A stretch of DNA of 64,000 nucleotides, taken from NCBI GenBank assembly GCA_035222895.1, contig JAVYIG010000863.1, forward strand, positions 62,001 through 126,000, in the 5' to 3' direction. This DNA is from Strongylocentrotus droebachiensis. Taxonomy: Eukaryota > Echinodermata > Echinoidea > Camarodonta > Strongylocentrotidae. This document shows, one piece after another, positions 20,624 through 35,100 of this stretch. Position 1 is the stretch's first letter, and each line of letters starts with the position of its first letter. The translations under genes were made by a program, and so were the position numbers. Under the pieces are notes generated by a model. That model was not told where the DNA came from. It searched no databases and saw nothing but the letters and a program-made list of their open reading frames with translations.

Positions 20624-22002
20624 GGGGGGGGGGGGGCATTTAGGCGGATCCATTCAATCTACGCCACATAATCATTCATTTCGAAAAGATGGAGGATATT
20701 CGCCCCCCCCCCCCCCCGCCACTCAGGATATCCTGGAACTACAGTTTGGGTTGGGTGATATCTGTGATGTTTCCATGGGGGGGGGGGGTGTAAATATATG
20801 GACAGTCTCATGTGCTTGAACAGGCTCCTCACAACTAGTATCGAATTTATTTTTGGAAGGGGGGGGGGGGGCTTCAAAAGTGTTCTTCGCTCTATACCCT
20901 ACGACTTTAGTGGTATATTGCCTCCTTCCCATTCACATTAGCCAATTTCGCAATCTGACCACTTTCCATCGATTTGCGTGGATGGTTTGACCCCGAGAAC
21001 TCATATTCGATATAATCTTTATTCTCGGTGAATAAAATTGTAAAGCTCAGATTTGGGGGGATAATAATGTCTTAGACAAGCTCAATTCTTGACAACCATT
21101 TGGAAGAGAAAACAAACTTTCAACTATAGTTAGTGCATGGTGAGCATGGCCCTGTCTTGTAAACAGTTGCGATTAATCGCGATTGGTTTCAATTGCAACT
21201 ATGTACATTTAATAGCGATTTATCATTATAGAGGACCTTCGATTGATTCAGATCGAACGCAACTCTTCATAAGACAGGGCCATGTAATCACATCTTGCGG
21301 GGGGGGGGGGGGTATAACCCTATACCAGGGTTTGCCAAAGATAACCCTGTATGCCTTGTGGACCTATATATTAGAATCCAAAAGAGGGTGTGGGGGGGGG
21401 GGGGAGGGAAACGACAGGACGGTCTCCCGTTCAGAAAAAGCTCAGTTTTGTGACGGTGGCCGATGACCATGCAGACTTTCGGAATCTCGGGAGGGCTTAA
21501 GATTTTCACAGATGACGCTCTTGAATAAGGTTAGAAATTTAGAGAACTGGAGAGGGCTGGCGACGGAAACATTTTGGCCGCCCTTTCCGACATTTCCGGA
21601 ATTACCCCCCCCCCCCCGGTAGAGTATATAGGACCACTGCTAGTTCTATCATTTTTAAATATTGTTGTCATGGACTTCCAGAAATAAAAAGGGTAGTATA
21701 AACTGCACGGCTCGTGGACCTGTTGGATACCCCTCTGGTGACTAGAAGTGGAACACAATTGGTTTTCTAGTCCAGAAAATGATTGTTTTCGGGGGGGGGG
21801 GGGCGAAATGTAGTGAACGGCTTGACTGCCGCAGGTAAACTTAATTGGGATAGTTTAATTCTGCCTTTCCATGCAGAAGTTTGAAGCAATAAATTGAGCC
21901 ATGATTTTAATAGTGTATGTTCGGCTGCCGCGACCCATGGCTGAAATCATAAGGTAACGCTGATATTGGAGATTACCCCCCCCCCCCCCCCCCCCCCCCC
22001 CC
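20624..22002. repeat. Cluster of nine poly-G/poly-C tracts
   Basis: Runs of 12-15 G or C at 20624, 20703, 20777, 20859, 21299, 21392, 21605 and 21791, and one of 27 C at 21976. G-runs lie on both strands. No repeated flanking unit was noticed. Confidence 0.95.
21145..21284. mobile_element. Short foldback MITE
   Basis: CATGGCCCTGTCTTGT at the left is mirrored by AAGACAGGGCCATG at the right, with partial inner pairing. About 140 bp. No clear target duplication. Confidence 0.65.
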
Positions 22003-22329
22003 TATTCTGATGGTCGGCTGTCTGCAAACGCGGGGTGATAGCCAGGCCAGGGTGGGGGCTATGCCAGCTCTACTCTATGCTTGATACGACCCTGCATTGA
22101 CTCCAAATTCTTTTCGAAGGTTTCCTCTAAATTAACAAATAAATACAAACAAAACAATGACCACGGTCACTTGGAGGGCAGGATTAAAATCAAATCAAAT
22201 CAAATCAACTTTTCAAGGCGTACGTCGGGGACTTACCCGGTCCTTTGTTTACAAAACAACTTTGACATCCGGGACATCGATCTACTAAAGAGTCGAGTGC
22301 AGTGACTATACTACAGTATCGATATCAGC

Positions 22330-22809
22330 TAGCTAGCTCGACGCTCGTGTAATTTGCATAGCAGCCATATTGACCGTTCCTACACACTGTACTCAGGCGG
22401 CCGAGATAGCCGAAGTCGACGCGGCGCGGTGGGAAAATAGGGGCATATCTCGGCGAAATCGAAGGCTAATGACACTGCTTACTTAACCATCTGCCAGTGA
22501 TATATTTGTATTATTTAATTCAACAGGGAACATCATTATTTATCTTTCATCAACAGTATTCAGGGTGTATGTTCTACCTCTTTCTGAACGCTGTCCAGCT
22601 AGCAGCACCCTCCGGATTGTTTATCTTTACGGGCACGGGAAATAAAACCGAGAAGGACGTGGCCGTGGAGCTGAATGCGAATTTTCGTAAGCGGCTTTAG
22701 CAAGAAAGCGTGGACAAGACACTTTGGCCTACGTGTTGACTTGTCTTTTATCTTGCACTAGCATCAGCTTGGGCCTTATCGGAGTGATATAGCCATATCT
22801 GGATCGAGA
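22330..22809 (+). promoter_or_regulatory. Putative ACVR2 promoter and 5' UTR
   Basis: GC and CpG content rise above the surroundings just before the ACVR2 start codon. Visible elements are an octamer-like ATTTGCAT near 22353, a YY1-like GCCATATTG near 22365, and GGCGCGGTGGG near 22425. No TATA box is obvious. The transcription start is not resolved. If it lies near 22400 the leader carries upstream ATGs. Confidence 0.4.
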
Positions 22810-22870
22810 ATGGCTGGGAAGGATCCTCTTATCAGACTCTGTGAGCTGTTTTTATTTCTGTCCATCGCAG
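22810..22870 (+). CDS. ACVR2: ACVR2 coding exon 1, signal peptide
   Basis: Encodes [20 protein letters not shown] plus one base, ending at GCAG|GTGAGT. It joins in frame to [10 protein letters not shown] in exon 2, making a typical secretory leader. No other ATG before exon 2 gives a leader in frame. The exon is short and was found from its donor and its phase. Confidence 0.85.
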
Positions 22871-25800
22871 GTGAGTGACAAAATTCAACACGGGACTTCA
22901 CTCCACACCACAGAGCCTGCATCCCTGTGCATTTATGCATAGGAAAACGACTCAACTGCGGGTTGGGTCACATTTTTTCGAAATGTAAAGAAGTTGAAGT
23001 AGTAATAACAATTTTGACTTAGACAGTCTACATTGTTTTTTAATCCTCTAGGAATCCGATCAACCACTTAAAATTACAGTTTGAAGAAGTCTTTGATGGG
23101 GAAAAAAGGTGATTCCTCGTCCTAACCCAATTCATCCCATGTTCTTCAGTAGGGGCGATGGTCCGAGAATAAAGATCCTCCGCACAAACGAGGATCGTTT
23201 TTGTGTAATAAAACACGGACAAATGCGTCCACAAAAATAAGGATTGTCCACATTTTTGCTGACGATTCTGATTTCCGATCTGCTCGTTGGCGATGCAAAA
23301 AATGGGTTCCGCAATGATTTTCTTGATGCATTTTACATTGACTTTGTACAGAGACTATCACGTTATGAGCGATAAATCCTCGGGAAGACAGACAACCCAT
23401 GAAAGTAGACGGTGAACTGTTTTTTTTTTCTTATGCGGAATCTGTTTTTGACATCGCCAGCGCGAGGTTCAGCGACCCTAAACCTGCAGAGCACCGATGA
23501 AGGAAAAAAAAAAATCCTTATTTTTTGGGCACATTTTGTTTATGCGGACAATCTTCATTCTCGGCCAGCGCCCCTACTGATGTTTGTATATCGTCGATTC
23601 CACATGGCGAAGAGAAAGTACGCATACGAAACACATACCGCGCTTGGTACTTTCTCTTCAAATTATAATTTTAAGTGGTAGAACGGATGCCCAGAGGAGT
23701 CGAAAAACATTGAAGTCAAAATTGTAATTACTACTTTTTTACATTAAAAAAAATTGTGACCAAAACTGCTGTTTGACTTTGAATCGTTTTTCCTATGCAG
23801 GCTCTGGAGCTACACAGGACTTACTTACAATACATGGCGCACAGTCGCCACATGAGTTGTGAGCCGAGTCTAGGCTCTCTAGCACAAAAAAGGAGCAGCA
23901 TGCTTGCTTACAGTAGTAAATGCTAGACTCTCAACACAGCAAGGGCAGGGGTCTGTCTGTTGTAGCCTACTACTAGTATACAGAATTCTTTGGTAAAGTT
24001 CACATTTGTCAACCCTCTCCATTCACAGACAGTAATAGCTTGAAGGGCTAGGTGATAATATTGATATGAAATATGATATTGATACCATCTATTTGGCACC
24101 CATACCCATGTAAACAAAACCTAAAATGCATTGGTAATCACCCATTCCTGCATTAGATGACCTTGCACACTGGATTTGGAGTTTGGTAGGGGACTCCACT
24201 TTCCTCTCATACAAAGCACTTTGAAATTAGTCAAGAATTAAACCCCAAAAGTGAAAAATTAACACCGGAATGAGAGCATATTTGCTTACCTTTCAGGAAT
24301 ATGTGCAATATACATGTACATGTATGTGCATAATAGCCAGCATGTAATTTTAATAGTGGATTTACATTACAAAAATGCTGACCTTTTACAAGAGTTGGTG
24401 GTTCTGCATGAAATGCAAAGCCAATTTGATACTGATTTTACAATGACAGCAATTAGTTTATCAACAAATGCGCACAAGGAGTCCCCTGAATTTATTTAGT
24501 ACAATCTCAGCACACACGCTTTTTTACACTAATCACTATCATCGCAAATTAAGTATCATATTGGCAACATGAAAACAGTTTTCTTTATACACCGTGTGGC
24601 TTTGCATTTTAGGAAGAACCAACATTGCAAACTCTTGTATGAGGTTCTGTGTTTCACAATTTGGGCTGCAATACAAGTAAGAAATTAAACAACCTTGATG
24701 TCCTTGACTGTTCTCTGCCACTCGTGTAATGTAGATGTCAATAAATCCTGTAAACTCTATTTTAAGAGAATATATGTCATTACGGTTTTCTTTCAAGTCC
24801 AGTGGTGATGTCAGTTTTTGGTAGGGCTATTGTTTATTTCTTCAAAGGAAAACTGGATCTACATGTACATGTACATGTATGTACATACAGGGTATGTCAG
24901 TTTAATAAAGTGAGAATTATTTTACTGTTACCTTTACTGCAAATACTGGACGAATGCTGAAGCAGCAGCTGAACTTCCACGTCTATTTTCTTGTCTCTTT
25001 TGGTACTAATAACTACATGTAGGCCTATATAGTTTACGTAATAAAACATGTTAGGGAGGCAGGGGGACAAGAGGAACATGTAGCATCTTGACTGCATGTG
25101 TCCCAGGAGTAAAGGAATTAATACGAGACAGCATTATAGTTTGACGGGCTTCGATTTCAATGCCATGATTCAACAGACAAGTTGACCCTCTCTAGGACTA
25201 ATTGGAATAGGATTTCATTAGTGCACTAGATTTTTAAAAGTTTGTACCCCAAATTCACATCAGTCATTTCCCAATTGTCTTACAAATGTGAATTTACATG
25301 TAAATTGATAGTAGGTTTAGGATTTATTTTAGGGCTGCGACGTGTAGTCGAATACTCGAGTACCCACACGGTTGACAACTACTCGAGTATTCGGCCGCAA
25401 AAAAAAAATCACTGTCAAGGCCGACGCTTACCCGTGCCAGGGAGAGAGACGGCCGCTGGCATGGTTCCGTCTGTAAAAATGTTTCCCAACTCAGGCACTG
25501 TCAAACTCACCACTCAGAAACTGGGACCAAATGTCCGGATTTCTGTTTGGACTCGGAGGAAAATGGATTATTCTGCCATCTTTGGTTTTTAAAACAGCAT
25601 TGTTCACTGTTATAATTATTATTAAATCAGCGCCTTCAACTGCAACTCGAAGTAAAATTGCATGCGTTTTCGGCGATGGACTTGGGATACTGCTCCAGTG
25701 GTATGGTGGTGGCAAAAAAAAAAAAAAATCAAAAAAATCAAAACAATTATAAAAAAACATGGCGTCCGAATATTCAAGCAATCGCTTGTAAGCCTGGGAG

Positions 25801-26319
25801 TGTACTCGGTTACCTCATTACACTGTTGTGCACAGCCTTAATTTATTTCATGTTAGGGTGTAAGCTAAGGCTGTGCACAACAGTGTAATGAGGTACCCGA
25901 GTACACTCCCAGGCTTACAGGCGAATACTCGAGTATTCGGACGCCATGTTTTTTTATAATTTTTTTGAATTTTTTTGAATTTTTTGATTTTTGACTTTTT
26001 TTTTCTTTTTTGACTTTTTTTGCCACTACCATACCACTCGGCAGTTTCTCAGATCCCTCGCCCAAAACGCATGCAATTTTACTTTGAGTTGCAGTTGAAG
26101 GCGCCGATTTAATAAGAACTATAACAGTAAACAATGCTGTTTTAAAAACCAAAGATGGCAGAATAATCCATTTTCCTCCAAGTCCAAACAGAAATCTGGA
26201 CATTTGGTCCCAGTTTCTGAAAGGTGAGTTTGACAGTGCTCGAGTTGGGAAACATTTTTACCGACGGTACCATGCCAGCGGCTGCCGCTCTCCCTGGCAC
26301 GGGTAAGCGTGGGCCTGGA

Positions 26320-26369
<50 letters not shown>

Positions 26370-29121
26370 GGCCGAATATTCGGGTACGAGAAATCGTACC
26401 CGAGTAGTTGTCAACCGTGCGGGTACTCGAGCATTCGACTACCCGTCGCAGCCTTATTAGGGTGAAAGGTCATGAATCCCAAGGGTATACCCATACATGC
26501 CAACTGTTCAGATTAAAGAGGAACATTCCTCTTTTTGGGAGAAGATAATTATCATTTTAATGCAGGTGTTCCTCTTCCTGTACAAATTTGTCTGTAGTAT
26601 TGAATAGGAGAGTTAGGATTGTTCCTCTTTTTTTTTAAAATAGCATAATTTGTACAGATTTCTGATTTTCAAATGTTGGCATGTATGTATACCCACAAAG
26701 CTTATTTGAAATTAGAAAACTTTAGATTCGTGTATATACATGTACATGTAGATGATTGTTCCATTGATTCTCAGTCTGGTTTGACTGACCGTCTCTACTT
26801 GGATATATATTGTAAGGGGAAGGTTGAATTGTAGTAAAGGATTCCCTGTACCAGATGTTATAAGCTTGTACCCCTGCATCACTATACATCTACATCAGGT
26901 TTTGTGTGCATTAGCGGTATTTGACCAAGGGTAGATCATACGTACAGTACATGTACATGTAAGATAGGGGAATATTTAATTTGTATCAGAGTGTAATCCC
27001 TGAATTTGGTCACCTGTCTGTAGCAAAGGTATACTCCTGATTCCATCGATTTTGGCGTTTATTTTAAACTTCATGTAGTGCAGCAGTTAATTCACAACAC
27101 AGTCCCACATACATGTACATGTACAGTAGGTTTGGGTCTTTGAATGGGTACACCCAGTGAAACATGTTTATATTTATAACCAAGGAATAATAAGTGTGGC
27201 CACTATGAAATTGAACGGTTTCTACAATGCCCATTTTTCCCATTGCAGGGGAATTTAAACTCAAAGAGGTACATGTACATGTGGGGCCTTATGGGCACTG
27301 AATACTTTACATCATCTTTTTGCCCTTTGTGAAACCATAGAATTAGCCACTGTAGGAAGGGGGTCTTTATAGGGGTAGCCACCACAACAGGTTTGATTGC
27401 ATGTGTACATGTGTGCTAACCGGAAATTAGCACTTGACTAACCTTTGATTGTACCTTGTTAATTTTTAAAAGCAGTATTTTATTATTGTGCAATCATGAA
27501 TCATCTGAATGCATGTTCATGTACATGTACATGTATTTCTTGCCAACACTGGATAATGACCCAGTATGCAGGTTGTAGAGAAAAATTCAGGGAAAAATGT
27601 AATTAAGGATCAGCAAATTAGGAAACTGCTCTTTGCAGTATTTACAAACAACAAGTACTGTTTGGGACTTTGCCACCATAAGGTGTAAATTTGCTTTTCA
27701 TGTCTGCAGCTGCATAAAAAAAATGAATAGCATACTGTACATGTATATAGCCTGCAATATTGTGTGCAATGTATGTGTAATGTTTTCTATACTGTACTTA
27801 CATGTATGTTCAAAAAGAAATATTACATTCAAATATGAAAGATGTGTAAGGCAGTGTTAGTTTTCCTGCATAGCTTTTCTTTTCCATTTTAAAAAACAAT
27901 TTGAAGATTATAAAGGAAGGGAATGTACTGTAATATTAATATCAAAGCAAAATATCACAAGCACACTTGACTGTAGGCTTACATGTACATCATCCGGTGG
28001 ATGTGTTGTGAGGCTTGTAGTACATGTACAGTGTTGTATGCGTATTGTATGCATGAGTCAGAGCCAGAAGGAACATCATTGTCTTGTTAGCTTTTGAAGC
28101 CGTGCTTAGTCTGGCCAACGTGATTGCAGATGTTTGGAGATGAGTAATTGTCAGATTCCAGGCAGGTTTATTACTTCTACTCACTGATTTCAAGAAGTAT
28201 ACATGTAGAAGCATTTTACATACACTGTATTTTTATTTTCAAGTTTGTTTTCTTTTCTAAATAAATCACCATCTGCAGTGTTTGATGTACAGTGTACACT
28301 GTACATATAAAGTTATATTGCCTACCTACAGTACAGTACATGTTCATAAATTTGAAACGTGTTGATCATCTGAAATTCTGATAACAGAATTAAAATTAGT
28401 GTAAATGTACCCTGTAGACATACATTGTACAGTACATGTACATGTACATCATCTGAGAAAGAGGCCAAGTCCAAAATGTGTTTCCGTGTTTGGATTTAGG
28501 TTGCACTTTCCTACACTAAAGAAAACTTTTGAAAGCCAAAATCAGGAACCTGAAATAACGATCAAAATCAAGCAGTAATGTCTTGGATTTTATAGTTGAT
28601 GTAACATGTGATTCTATTATATTTATCAATTCAGCTCACTTGATTCATAAGTTCAAGTCAATTCATTATTGCTTGTAGAATGTGTACGCATGGCAAATGA
28701 TTGAGTTAGTAACATCTACATGTAATACATGGCCTACTTACGCAAGCTCCAAATTGCATCAATCCTGCATACATTTTGTGCTCTGGTGGCAAACAATGTA
28801 TCATGTTAATGTACAGTGTACTTCATAGTGCACTTTTTAGACCTGCAACAATGTACATTGTACATGTATGCTCGAAAAAAGCCTACTGGAAATGGGGGAC
28901 TGTTTTCATGTACATGTATTAAAGTGATTTTCATCTGCTTCTTAAATGTAAAAGTATTCCAGAAAACTTAGAGTGGAGCCCTGCATTAAGTGTACGTGTA
29001 TCTACAGATCTACACCTTTATGTTTTAAAACATACTTTATTGTAAAAGAAAAAAATAAGCAACAAAGAAGGAAAAATATCCATGCAGGTACAGTTTCATT
29101 GCCATGTTGTAAACTCATTTC

Positions 29122-29153
<32 letters not shown>

Positions 29154-32100
29154 AGATTTGAGTGAGACATTTTCATCGCCTTAGCTAATTTAATGAAACC
29201 TTTCTCTAGGTAATTGATGATAAAGGCTTGCTTGACTCAGCAATATCCCCCTTAGGATAAATTCCCTAAATTACCAGTTAGGAAATGAACGTCTACTTTG
29301 TGTCTGGGACCCGTACATGTCTGATGTGGGGCAAAGTTGGCAATAAACAGGTTTCCTTCTAGACAGTAGTAGGCATCGATGAGAAGTCACAATCATCACC
29401 AGCGATCTCTGCTTGGGACAGTAGCCTCAAATTGATTTGTCAACATCCAGTTGGAAAAGTCCTACTGCAGTCCGAAGGAAGCTTGATGAAAGTTGGGGCC
29501 TCTCACACATTTCTATTGAGAACAAAAAAAATCTGCTTTTGAAGCATAACAATATTTTTGTGTGAACATGAATATTTTACTTTGTATCGATTCAATTTTC
29601 GTGTGTGAATGACCATGACAGCATGTTGTACATGTGAGCCTACTTTTGCAGTTACAACATGATTTTAAAGGGATCGTTTAACAATGTTAAATCTGAGATA
29701 CACGGCCCTACGTGTTATCAGTGTCTGTGATATGGTGTAATATTGAAGCCCTAAAAAAATTGCGCTTCAAAATGATCAAGAAGTGCCTCAAAAAATTAAA
29801 AATCTTTGAGTGACCGGTTTTACCATACTCGTTTTCCCCAATAGACTGTAGTGTTATGAAAACCGTCAGGCGAACAGTTTTCAAAATTTGTAATTCCAAT
29901 CATAAATATCTTGATAATCAGACAGGCGATCGGTTTGTAAAAGTCATGGGGTTCCTGACTGACCTAAAGGTTTATAATTATCATTGCATCATGAGCTAAA
30001 TCCAGAATTTTGTTTCAGAATCTGAGACAAAGTTACCGGATCCCTTTAAACAGCGTAAGATTAAAAACTTTCTTAATATCTTTGCTCTCTCTATAACACA
30101 AAGAGGATAGGAAAACTTGAAAAGGGATTCACACTTAACTTTAGTACGTGTACATGTATGTGTGAATCCATAATTTAGGACAGCCATGTATGATTGTGGC
30201 ATGTTGTGTATTTGTGCTAAGGGGTTATTGAACTTGTTAAAGGTTACTTCCTCAGGAACTTAGAGTCTTCCATGTTTATATTTTGACACTAATAAAGGAA
30301 CATGGCCAGAGCGTCTTCAAACTTTTGGCAATTGACATGGATGCTTGTCAAATCCTGTTAACTCAAGTGAGCAACTGAATATGCGCTATTAGTACATCAT
30401 GGGGGGTCTCCGACCTAACTCAAATTTTGGGAATTTGCCAGTCTGCCTTATCTACATGCATATCCAGGTCTTTTCATATAATTGTCTTTGACCCCTAAAT
30501 TTTAATGAGTATTAATGTACATGTAGCCAGGGAAAACGATTTGGGGGGCTACTTTTCAAGCTTGCTTGCATGGCAGTAACACAATTTTTTTTGCATTGAG
30601 CTCTATGCAAATTTTTGGAGGCATTTTATGACTTTCAGGGGCTCTTTTGGGCATTTCGAGGTCTAATTTGCCCCGAGCCTCCGTGTATATTTTCCCCTGC
30701 ATGTAGCATCCAAAACTAAATTTTATGAGAGGGTCTTTATTTAGATTATTGTCAAGATACATGTACTGTACATGTTCAATGGAGCCTGCAGACTCCTGCT
30801 ACATGTACATGTATATTTGAACAAGTTTGGAAATAAAATTTTGAAAAATTGCAAGGGCTTTGTCGAGTATGAACAATTATACAAAACATGTACGTACATG
30901 TAATGTCATGTACTTGCTGATTTTGTTACTTCTCAAAAACTTGCATGTTTCCCAGTCATCTAAAAAAGAGTTGTGTTTATCAAACTATTTTCTCATTGCA
31001 GAGGGTTTCCAAAATTCATGCAATTTCATCATGTCAGGTCAGATAACAAAGTTTGACAAATTCACTTTGCCGGTATGCATTTACATGTACACTTTACATT
31101 TATAGTCCCCTCAGTTAAAGGGGAAGTCCATAATATCAGTAACTTAATTTCAGGATGGACTTGCTAAGGAAGTGCACAGATCCTCGTCACAATTTTTTAA
31201 TTGTATTTTCTGTAGAATCAGATTTTATGTTACATTTCCCCTATTTTGGGGGTGCTGAACATAAATCTACCTGTTGCCATTTTTCTAAATGGCATAAATG
31301 TATATTTCACATTAAACAACTAAAAAATATAATGTAAGTTGTAAAATTAAACCATTTCCAGCTCATGTACCCATTCAAATTTAGCGAAAATCTCAATCTT
31401 CCCACGTCATGGTTTGCTTGATTATGTTGGTTGCCATGGTTATGACAGTGGTTTCTGAAAATAACATTTCTAATGAGTAAAATCTAAAAATGTATAGAAC
31501 TGTCTAAGTATATCAATTTCATGCTAATCCTTGTCATTCAAAATTATATTAGTGCCAGAACATTGTTGTTGGTGCTGCAATGACATGGTAGCATTGAGTA
31601 TTTTGAGAAAACTACATGTACATGTTTATTATTTTTTAATCAAAAATTAAAACAAAATATTGAAACAAATATGTACATCTGTAAGTGCACAATAGAAAAA
31701 AAAAGTCTATCATCACTTTCTGTCATTCAGGATATAAGTTTTTAAGGAAATTGTCATGCCTGAACTATACACAGTAGCTGCATTTACAGTGCTACCCAAA
31801 AATCATCAATTTTTCTCACATTCTGGTGTTTCGCTGGCAGAGCAAATACTAAAGGATATCATTTTTACTAAAATGTCATTTTTGACTCATAGCAACTCCG
31901 GCAAACACAAGGAAATCAAATTCAAATGTGTTTTTTTTTGCACTTTAAATGCAAGATGCAGATTTCTGCTCACGTGACTCTCCTCACTTCTGTGCTTAAC
32001 GCATGCAGGGCACCTTCAAGTCGCAAATGCGCACTCCTCACCAAAATATCGATTTGCGCAAACTTTTAGGCCTACAGTTTTTAGGGGCTTTTCCAGTAGT

Positions 32101-35100
32101 AGTTTTAGATGTGTGGATGGGCCTTGTGACAACACCATAATGGAAATATCAAAGTAGATATGCCTCGCTTCAAAAACTCAGCACATTGTAAATGTACCTT
32201 CTCCCATATGCCATCGATTCTCGTTTTCTGTTAGCTGCTTATTTGTTTATTTTTTCCTTTTTTTTTTCTTCAGAAAATGTTTTATATCAGAACGCATACA
32301 TGTAGAAGTAACATTTATTGAAGAAACCTGGACATAGAGACCACCTGCTTATCAAGACCACTTTTCTTGTTCTTCTTGAGTTGAGTGATTTGACTTTTGA
32401 AGTACAACATTCACTCTTACAAGCTGAAGTAGGCAAATTAGAGCTGGTGTCAGTTCAGCATGTATCACTCATTGCCACTAAATACTGAAAAGCAAATATT
32501 GCCTCTATCTGAAGAGGGGTTGCTTGAAATCAAGTCTTAATGAACCGTCTTTTGGGATTAGGGGGCTGCCTCCTTATTTGTATCTTCTAATATTTCTTTC
32601 TTGCCCTAGAGCATTAATGAAGTCAGTCTTATTGCCCTCTGCTAGTCTATTTTGAAGACCCTGTGTACATGATAATTAACATTCCAGTATTTTGTATCTT
32701 CAATTTTAAGTCAATATACAAGATGAGGCATTTTAAATACATCAATTTTCCAAGTCTGCACACAACATTGGCTTGATGAAGATTTATAGTAAAGAGGCTT
32801 TCTTACTGTTGTCCAACCAAACTTTTCCTGCCCTAGATGCATACTTGGTGGTCAGACTAAAGGGGCTAGTGTTTTATGAGGATTGTATGTCTGCTTGACA
32901 CATTAAGCATTGTCTTTTACTAGAATTGGCCTGTTACAAATTTGAGATGATCGTCTCAATCTCTCAGGCAGATGTAACCTTTGCACAATCCCGTGTTTGT
33001 GAACGAAAGAAAAAATATTAAAGGGTCTGAAAATGGAGGCTAATAATCCAGCAATGCAGTTTGTGTAGTCTCTGTGTCTAGACTGAGTGTCCCTGCACTA
33101 AGGCAGCAGGCATATTATGCTGTCAGGCAAGAGGCAACACACTTCCTGCGTTTCAGTTTACAATCCAATACCCAAGTCATTAGAGTCTAGTCTTTCATTT
33201 AGACCTCATACCGTAAACAGGAGTTCCGTAATTATGTGTAAATTTGATAATTAGGCTAGCTACAACTTAATTCAGTAAATGAACACATACATGTACATGG
33301 ATTGCTTAATGAGCGTTTAAAAATGCATAACTTTATTCAGATTTTAAAAAGATACAGATGGGTGTGTTGTTTTTGTAAAATAATGTTTTAAACTTTGTTG
33401 GGGTGGAGATGGCAGGAATGCTGCATGAGTGACATAAATATCTCACTTTTTTTCAACTGTAAACCTAGGAACCTTCACAGTTATGTTGATGTATAAGAGC
33501 CATGTGTGTTGCAAGAAACTTAAACAAATTGCCCACCCCCCAAAAAAAAATAAAAAAAAATATATGTTTAAGTTTTTGTTTTTCTATATTTAGGTTTAAT
33601 TAAAAATTTCAACAGTTTGCAAAAGTTTGGAGCACTCAATAGATTCTGGTTTTAGTCCACAAGAAAGTCAAATCTGATCATGGTTACCGGTAGTCTGGAA
33701 GGTTAAGCATTCATTGATAGGTTGACCTACTTTTTATCTACATACTGTACATTGTACATGTACTTCATGTTCTGTAAAACAAACAGTATACCTGTATATC
33801 TACCATAGTTGATTATAACCCCCTACTCCCGTCCACAAAAAGTAATGAGAGTATTAGGTAGACTGCAATTTGGCCTTGACATAAAACATATACTGGTAGA
33901 TCTAATAATTTTAAATGAAGCGACAAAAGCGCCCCTCTGGAGGGAATTTGGGAATGGTAGTTTTGCTGCAGCAAATTTGTGCAGGCATCTTGGAAATCGA
34001 CTGTGTCCAGTGCGATCAAATTGTGATGCACTGTGGCTGTGCCCAGGAACTTGCGATGAAGCATCTTTAACCAACTTTCTACCAGTCAAAGTTCTTGCTT
34101 TTACAATGATAGTCAGCTTTTACAGACCCATGTTTAATTATGTGTACATTTTCATGCGCATCAAAGCAAAGGATACTGGTATGCAAAATACATGTATTTC
34201 AACTTTCTACCTTTTAGCATTATTCTAAGTAGCATAAATCTCTGTGTATAAGACACACTTTTTCCGCCGAATTTTTTTTGAAAGTCAGGGGTGCGTCTTA
34301 TTTTGTGCACAGCTCTAATAATGAATTAAATTTCACAAATTTACACCTCTGATTTCCCTGTCCCCTTAAAATGATTGCAAGGGGCACATGATGGCTGTCA
34401 ATGGCAGAAATTAAAATTAAAGCTCTCTCCGGTCAAAAATATCATATTTTGTACTCTCATACCCCTGATATACATGAATCTGTTGGCAAAATTAAAGAAT
34501 TTCAAGAACACTGCTAAATGTCATGCTGAAAATGTTCTAATGATGTGTTCTCGACAACATCCTATCTATTGACATTTCCATGAAAAGTAGTGATTACATG
34601 TTTACAGACCACAAAGAATGACATTTGTATCACTGCAGCAATGTGGGTTTTTGATAATTGCAGTATTTGAAAAGCTAATGATTGTTAAGTGGCAAAAGAT
34701 ACATGTAGTATCCTAGAGGCTTGAGTTTTAATTATATACCGGTAATAACGTTTAAGATATGAGTAGAGAAGTTGTGGTCTTGTGGTGAAGTCACATTACT
34801 GTAGATCAGAAGGTTTGGGGTTTGAACCCCAACCACAGGACCAACTTCCTTAGGCAAGACATTAATCTACATTTGCCACACTCCACCCACGCGATGTAAA
34901 TGAGTACCTGGTAGTTTTATTCTTGAAATATCCTGTGTGTTGAAAACTGTTGATAACACAGTTGCTGGAGCTACATTACTAATGCTTTTTGGAAGTGCAT
35001 AGAGATCATGCCATATAATGCGTGTGCTGTACAAAATATGTATATTTCTACTATATTTGAGAATTAATTTCTACCAGTCCTCTTCTAGTTCTAGAGGTGC

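Larger units (their letters stand above)
14257..22329. other. Divergent intergenic region between TAX1BP1 and ACVR2
   Basis: Should contain the TAX1BP1 promoter, which I could not place, and non-coding first exon(s). Otherwise filled by the foldback elements and homopolymer tracts listed separately. No coding exon recognised. Confidence 0.6.

Noticed and set aside
24340-24660. Possible diverged inverted repeat around GAAATGCAAAGCC / GGCTTTGCATTTT
   Set aside because: Only two short blocks pair; ends and spacing not convincing.
33809-34228. 139-codon plus-strand frame in ACVR2 intron 1
   Set aside because: No domain, no splice context, and overlapping long frames on the other strand; judged chance.
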